Source: Flavobacterium chilense (lineage in GTDB: Bacteria > Bacteroidota > Bacteroidia > Flavobacteriales > Flavobacteriaceae). From it: 64,000 nt of DNA. Shown here piece by piece: positions 44,501 through 53,500 of this stretch (its first letter is position 1; each line of letters starts with the position of its first letter). Both the position numbers and the translations under genes were made by a program. The notes under the pieces are model-generated. The model did no database searches, had not been told where the DNA came from, and was given only the letters and a program-made list of their open reading frames with translations. Location: contig NZ_LSYT01000002.1 of assembly GCF_001602525.1 (NCBI RefSeq), positions 310,001 through 374,000 on the forward strand, written 5' to 3'.

Positions 44501-47500
44501 GTGAAATCTGGAAGTTTAGCAAACATTACTTATCAGATCATTTCTGGTCCTGCAGGATTTAACCCTGCAACAAATACAACCGGAAACTTTGCATCATTGA
44601 CTCCTGGAGATTATATTTTCCAGGCAACTGACACTGCTACAAATTGTTTATTTACAAAAGGATATACAATAAAAGCAATTTCAGATATTATTACAGGTGG
44701 TTCAGTACTTACAAGTATTCAATGTTTTGGTTCTACCGGAACTATCGAATTTACTGTAAATGGTGTTAAAGCAAACGGATATGATTATGTTATTAGAAAT
44801 GCTGCTAATACAATCATTCAACAAGCTACTGCGGTAAGTGCAGCTACAACAACTGTTGCAGTTCCTACTGCTCAGCCAGTAGGTTCATACACTATTACAG
44901 CTACAGACAGATTAACTAAATGTCAGTCTGTTTATACAGTAACTTTAACGCAGCCAGCTGCAAGTGTTGATGTTAGTGCTGTTGCAACTACAGTAAATTG
45001 TAACAAATTTACTGCTGAAATTACAGCATCTTCAACAGGAGGAACTCCAAATTATACTTATGCAGTAGCAAAACAAGGCGCTGCGGTTCCTACAGTTTAT
45101 GCTTCAAATAATGTCTTAACAGTTGATACAGTTAACGGAACAGTATTAAACTGGGTGGTTTATGTGAAGGATGCTAATGGTTGTACGGATAATTTCCCAA
45201 TAACAATCGTAGTAGATTCTAAACCGGTTATTTCAAGTGTGGTTGTTGATAATCAATGTCAGACAGGATCAACTTCTAGTTTTACAATTACAGCAACAGC
45301 TACCGGATTAGTACCTTTAACGTATAGTATTGATGGAACTAATTTCCAATCAAGCAATACTTTTACAGTTAGTGCAGGATCTTATACAGTAACGGTTAAA
45401 GATAAAAATGGATGTACAACAGCTGCAGCTACACCTGTAGTGGTTTATCCTAAAGTTTCTGCCTTAGCAGGTGTTACTAAAGAATTAGATTGTACTCCAA
45501 CTCCTGATGCGACTATTAAAGTTGATATTACTGGAGGAAAAACTCCATATACTTATACAGTAACAAAAGGCTCAGGAACACCTGGTGGATCTGTTACTGT
45601 TGCTGGAACATCATTTACAATTTCTGTTGCTCCGGCTAATGCGGATACTTATACATTTGTAATTACAGATGCAAACGGATGTCCTGCAACAACATCTGCT
45701 ATTGTAGCTCCTATTGCACCTCCTACAGTAACTGCTGTAAAAGTAGATGCTTCATGTAATGGTTCAGCAACAGGAACTGTTCAGTTAACAGGAGCTAATG
45801 GTTCAGGTGGATATACATACAGTAAAGACAATGTTACTTATGTAGCGACTTCATTATTCGAAAATTTAGCTGCAGGTGCATATACTTTCTATGTAAAAGA
45901 CAGTAAAGGATGTACAGGAAGCGTTAATGTTACAATAGCTGAGCCTACTACATTAACAGCAACTGCTTCTGCTACTAATTTTACTTGTAGTGTTACCAAC
46001 ACTAAACAATCAGCTACGGTTACAATTGCAGTACCAACAACAGGTACAGCTCCATATACTTATAGCTTTAACGGAAGTGGATACACTAATAATAATACCT
46101 TAACAGTAAACGATAACGGAACAAATCAAACGATTAATTATTCTGTTAAAGATGCTAAAGGATGTACAACTCCAATTCAACAAATTATAATTAACAAGCT
46201 TGATCCTCCTGTTATTGTTTCAATATCAGGTACTCCGATTTTGTGTTCACCAGCTGCGAGTACTACAAGTACTGTAACAGTTTCAACAACAAATGGAGTA
46301 GGTACTTTAGCTTATGTGATTACAGCTCCGGCTTCTTCTACTTCAAATGTAACAGGTGCTACAACAGGAGAATTTAAAGGATTAGTGGCAGACACTTATA
46401 CTTTTAAAGTAACAGATGCAAACGGATGTTTTGCTATCCAGTCTTATACAGTAGTTCCATTGACTCCAATTGCAGTTGCTGAATCTAAATTAAGCGATGT
46501 TTTATGTAATGGAGGAAATACCGGTTCTGCAAAATTCAGTATTTCTGGATTTAGTGCTACAGGAAATTATACAGTAGCAGTAACATCTACGCCTGCAGGA
46601 TTACCTTATACAACTTCAACCGTTGGAGATGTAATTACCCTAAACGGATTAGTTGCGGGTAATTATACTTTGACAGTTCAGGACAAAACAACAAATTGTT
46701 CTGCCAGCAAAACTGTAAACATTACAGAACCAGCTAATGTTTTAGGAGCTACCCTTACTATTGTAAATGCTAATTGTAATGTTCCAACTTCAAAAGTAAC
46801 GGTAAATGTTACTGGAGGAACACCAACTTATTCTTATGCATTTGTACAAGACAATGTAACTCCTCTATCTACAGATTATAAATCAAATAATACAGCTAAT
46901 CTTGATCCGGCTATTGCTAATTGGGATGTTTGGGTAAAAGATGCTAATGGTTGTACAACAAAATTAGATGCTGCCCTTGTTAAAGATATCGCTCCGGATG
47001 TTACAGCTTCGGTTACAAACCAATGTACTTCTACAGGAACTTCATTTATAATTAAAGCTGTGGGAACTGGTGGAGTTGGAGTTTTAACTTATTCTATCAG
47101 CTCAGGTGTTGCGCCTAGTCCTGCTGACACATTTACAGTTGCATCTCCTGGTACTTATATTATTACTGTTAAAGATGCTAATAATTGTACTGATAATGTT
47201 AGCGTAACAGTAAATGCTGTTTTAACAGCAAGCGCTGTTTTAGTTAAAGATATTACATGTGCAAATCCTACAAATGCAACAATTACTATTAATGCTGGTG
47301 GTGGTTTAGCACCTTATACATATCTAGTTTCTACAGACGGTGTAACTTTTACTACATCTGCTAATTTGACAGGAAATACATTTACAACAAATACTGCGGG
47401 AGAATACTATTTCAAAGTAACAGATGCAAGTGGTTGTGAGAAAATAACAAATAAAGTTACAGTTACATCGCCACAAACTGTATTAGTAACAGCTTCTAAA

Positions 47501-50500
47501 GTTGATCCTACATGTAATGGATACACTGACGGTTCTATTACACTTACAGCTACGTCTGGAGTATCTCCATTTACGTATAGCATTGACAACGGTGTTACTT
47601 TTGTTAGTACTAACGTTTTTGGAGGACTAGCTTCTGGAACATACAATTATGTTATAAAAGATGCAAAAGGATGTACTTCAGTTGCGGCTCCAATTACTCT
47701 AGTTAATCCGGCTCCAATTGCTGTTAACATTGTTCGTAATGCCATTTTATGTAATTTGAATACACCTGGTAGTTTTGATATTAATGTAATATCAGGAGGA
47801 ACAGCTCCTTATGTATATAGATTATACGATAATACATTTACGGAAATAGCTAATTATACGGAAACATCAGCAAATCCAACGCCGGTTTATAAATTTGCAG
47901 GCTTGAATTTTGGTGATTATTATATTACTGTCGTTGATGCAAAAGGTTGTGAATACAGAAGTGGTAAATTAAGAATTGAAACACCTCCTTATTTGAATAT
48001 GACAGCTGTTGCTGACTCAAACAATTGTGCTACAGGAGTAAATGTTACAGTAACAACATCTGGAGGTACACCAAATTATAGATATTCTATTTTTGGTCAG
48101 CCATTAACAGAAACTGCACCAATGGCTAGTGCAAGCTATACTTTTGTTGGGTTAGCTCATAGTACAACGTACTATTTACAAGTGAAGGATAATAATGAGT
48201 GTATCTCTATTTTAGAATTTAAAACACCAAACCCTCCATCGAATATTAAAGTTACAGGAACAACAATAACAGATGCTACTTGTAACGGAACTTCAACAGG
48301 AACACTGACATTTACTGTTAGAGATTATGATCCGGCAGTAACAACAATAAATTATGTAGTATTAAATGCTTTAACTTTATTACCAGTTACACCAGCAATT
48401 AGCGGAACATTAACTGGTCCGTTAGGAGGTCCTGTTTCAGGTTCTATATCAACACTAAAAGCTGGAAATTATGTTTTAAAAGTTTCTGAGGTTGGTGGAA
48501 CTCTTTGTTCTAATGCATTTACTTTTGATGTATCACAACCGGCACAGCCACTTAAAACAACAATTTCAAATGTTGTAAATGCTACTTGTAATGCAGGTGC
48601 ACAGGTTACTTTAACAACTACCGGAGGAACGGGACCTTACGGTTACGCAGCCGGACCTGTTGGATTTACACCAACAACTTTTGGAACTAATAATGTTTTA
48701 GTATTAGATTATGCTACAAGACAAAATTGGGATATTGTTGTACAAGATGCAAAAGGCTGTACAGATAGAGTTAACATAACAATAGCTTTAGATCCTAGTC
48801 CTGAAATCGCATTATCAGTTAATAATAAATGTGCAGCTGAAGGAGCATATGAAGTTAAAGTTACTCAAGTTACAGCTGGAATTGCTCCATACTCGATTAG
48901 TGTAAACGGAAGTGGGGTATACACAAGTATTCCTGGTCTACCTTACGATGTTACAGGTCTTAATTCTGGTTTAAATACAATCAGCATTAAAGATGCAAAT
49001 GGATGTATTGATACTAAATCAATTACCATAGATAAACCACTAGGAGTAACACCAGTAATTACTGCATTACCTACTTGTGCAAACAATGATGGAGTTATAA
49101 CATTAACACCAATTGGTGGTTCAGGATCATTTACATATAGCATTACTCCTAATGTGGGTACTGTTGTAAGTAATGTTATTTCTGGAGTTCCGGCAGGATC
49201 TTATACGATTACCATTACAGATACGAATACTTTATGTACTGCAACAGCTCCAGTTGAGCTTTCTGCTCCAACACCAGTAGACTTTAATGCTGTAGTAACT
49301 GATGCTTCTTGTAATGGTGCAAGTGACGGAACTATTACAGTGAACTTAGCAGCTGGAAGTGATAATCCAGTGTATACATATTCAATTTTACCAGCTCCGG
49401 CAGGATATGTACAAACAAATAATGTGTTCTCAAATCTTCCTCAGGGTACTTATTCAATTACGGTATTTTCAGGTAGAGGATGTTCATTATCAAAATCTTA
49501 CACAGTTAACCAGCCACTTATATTAGCAGCTACTGCTTCTGTTGCTGCTTATTCATGTGACGTAAACAATGTTGCTCAGCCAGCTGTTGTAACAGTAAAT
49601 GTTACTGCTGGAACAGGAACAGCACCTTACAAATACAATTTTGATGGTTCTTCAAATTACTATGACGCTAATACTTTAACAGTATTAGATAATGGTGCAG
49701 CACAAACGATTCATTTTTATGTAAAAGATGCTAAAGGCTGTACATTTGATGATACAGTTATAGTTAATCCATACCAAAAAATTACAGATTTAACTTTTGC
49801 CGGTGCTGCAATTACTTGTAACGCTCCTGCAACAAGTATTACAGTTACTGTAGCGGGTGGATATGCAATTACAAAATATGAAATCGTTTCACCAATCGCC
49901 AATGCGGTTGATAACGGAACTGTAAATGTTTTCAATGGATTATTACCAGGTACATATGTTTTCAAAGTAACAGATGCAAATGGATGTTCATTCCAGAAAT
50001 CATTAACAATAAAACCAGTAACAAATATTACAGTTTCTGGTCAATTAATAAAAGATGTAAGTTGTAATGAAACAGCAGCAACACCTAATGGTTCTGTTGA
50101 GTTTACCGTAGGTAACTTTGCAACAACTTATACTTATTCTATTAACGGGGTTGCAGTTGCAGGAACACATACTAATCCTAAAGTTACGCTTACTAATTTA
50201 GCGGTAGGTAACTATAAAATAGATGTTGTTGATGTGGCTACTGGTTGCGTTGCATTTGCAGATGTAAATGTTAGCGAACCGGCAACACCATTATTATTAA
50301 CACTAGTTTCTAATGTTAATGCAAATTGTAATTTTGGTGCAAAAGTAAGTGTTGTAGGTTCAGGAGGAACTCCTGGTTATACATATGCTTATGCTGAAAG
50401 CCCAACTGCACCATTAGCTACAGCTTACAAAGCTAGTCCGAATGCTGTTTTAGATCCATCTAAAGTTTGGATTGCATATGTTAAAGATGCAAACGGATGT

Positions 50501-53500
50501 ATTGCTCAATTACCATTGACTATCGTTACAGATCCTAAACCAACAATCGACCCAATTACTGGTGTTTGTTATGATGGTTCTCCTGTAAACGTTACATTGG
50601 TAGGTCATGGGGTAGGTCCATTAACATACAGTATTGGTAATGGATTTAAAACAAGCCCTGATTTTGTTCTTAATGCACCAGGTACATATACTTTCTACGT
50701 AAGAGATGCTAACAATTGTGATGCAACTACTCCGTATGTTTATGAACTTGATCAGCAATTATTATTAGATGCGACACTTCAGGATTTAACTTGTGCCGCT
50801 CCTAACTTAGCTACAGTTACATTAACAGCTACTCAGGGATCTAAAACATATACTAATTATGAAGTTTCATTTAATGGAGGTGGTTTTACACCAACAACAT
50901 CTCCATACACAACAAACGTTCCAGGAACATATGTTTTCCAGGTTACAGATAGTAAAAACTGTCAGACAGTTTCAAAACCTGTAGTGGTAAACCCTATTGT
51001 GATGCCTACTATTTCTACTTCTGAATTCAACGTAGATTGTGAAGGTGGTAACAACGGAAGTATTACAATTACTGCCGGTAGCGGACTTGCTCCTTACGAA
51101 TATAGTATCGATGGTATAGCATATCAGGCATCAAATATTTTTGCGGGATTAACACAAGGTACCTATACAGTATATGTAAGAGATGCTAAAAAATGTGTTG
51201 TTAATAAGACCGTTTTTATTACAGAACCAACTCTTTTAGTTGCTACTGCTGCAGTTACTCCATTTGGATGTAGTGTAACTAATGCACCACAAGATGCTGT
51301 AGTAACTTTAACAGCTCAGAATGGTACACCAGGCTATAAATATAGTTTTGACAATGGGGTTACTTTTGGTGATTCACCAACATTAACCGTTAGTACCATA
51401 GTTGCACCTAAAACAGTTTACTATGTAGTAATCGATGCTAACGGATGTAGAGTTTCAGGAAATACCATTGTAAATCCTTATACACCGCCGACAGATATGG
51501 ATATTACAGCAACACCAATTTATTGTAATACTGCTGGAGGAGTTTCCACTGCTACAGTAAATACAGTAACAGGTGGTGTAGGTCCTTATAAATACGAAAT
51601 AGTTTCACCTGCAACGGCCGTAACGAACAATACAACGGGTATTTTCACAGGATTGTTGCCAGATAATTATCAAATTAAAGTTACGGATGCTAATGGTTGT
51701 AGTACAACTAAAGCTATCGTGATTAAAGAATCTGATAAAATTAAAGCTGCGACTCAATTGTTAACAGATGTATTATGTAATGGAGGAAACACAGGTACTG
51801 CATCATTTGTAGTAAGTAACTATATTACTCCTGCTAATTATACATATGCATTGTCACCAGTTACTGGAACAGCTACTAAAACAGGAGATGTTATAACATA
51901 TACAGGTTTAACTGCAGGTACATATACATTTACAGTAGTAGACAATACTTCTGGATGTCAGAGCCAAATAGCAAACTTTGTTATTAACCAACCAACGGTT
52001 TTAGATTTTACATCTACTGCAACGAATACAAATTGTAATAATAAAACGGCTGAAATAACAATTACAGCTACTGGAGGAACTCCTGCTTATCGTTATGCTG
52101 TTGTTGTTGCAACATCAGCACCTCCTACTACTTTTGGAACAAATAATGTTATTACTGTTGATACTAACAACGGTGCAAATATGAATTGGGATATTTATGT
52201 ACAAGACCTTAACGGATGTCCATTGATGAAATCTCAAGCCATCATCGAAGATGCATTACCAACAACTCCATCAGTAGCACCATTTAGTCAATGTCCGGAT
52301 CCATTAAACGGAACGTATACATTTACTATTACAGGAGTTACAGGTGTAGCACCAATTCAGTATAGCATTGGTAATGGCTTCCAGTCTAGTCCAACATTTA
52401 CAGTTAATACATCTGGTTCTTATGATGTAACAGTAAAAGATGGAAATAATTGTGAAGTAACAACGACAGCAGTAATTAATATTTCACCAGCTCTGGTTTT
52501 AGATGTTAAAATAACAACTTTACCAGATTGTAATAGTAACAATGGAGTTATTACAGCTACAGCTACCGGAGGTTCAACTCCTGCAAACTATAGCTATAGT
52601 TTAAATGGTAACTTTGGTCAGCCAACAGGAATATTTAATACAAATGTTGGTCCAGGACACCATTCAATTACAGTAACTGATCTAACAACAAATTGTGAGA
52701 GAACTGTTGAATTTGATATTCTGCCTGCAACTCCAATTGCCGGATTTACTCTGACTCATACAGATGTTACTTGTAACACATTTACTGATGGAACGATCAC
52801 TGCAACTATTGATGAAACAGGTAAAAACAACAACCCAATTTACTATTACAGTATTACTGCGGGACCAGTTCTTAGACCTAATCAGACTTCAAATGTATTT
52901 ACAGGATTGCCAAAAGGTCAATATACTGTAACAGTAACATCAGGAAGAGGTTGTAAAGATTTAGAAGATGTTGAAATTCTTCAGCCAGATCCAATCGCTG
53001 TTGCAGATCCTGTATTTACTCAATTTGGTTGTACAACAGGAACAAATACAAATGTGAATGCTACCATTACAGTAAACACAGTTACAGGAGGATCAGGTAA
53101 GTACGTTCTGTATCAATTCATGAAAAACGGTGTTGAGGTTCAAAAAAGTACTTCAAATACCTATACAGTATTTGATCTTACAGGAGGAATTTATTCTGTA
53201 AATGTTTATGATGATAAAGGATGTACAGGTGCATCTACATCAATAATTGATATTAAACCTTTTATTAGCTTAGACGATATCACAGTAACAATTAACAAAG
53301 ATATTACTTGTGTAAACAATCAGGATATTACTGTTACAGTTGCTACAACTGGTGGTACACCGGCACAATTACTATATAGTATTGCCGGAGTAGGCGGAAG
53401 TACTTTTACAGCTAATAATACAACAGGTGTATTTACAGGATTGCCAATAGGTAATTATTTAATTACGGTTGTAAATCCTGCAACAGGATGTACAATTCAG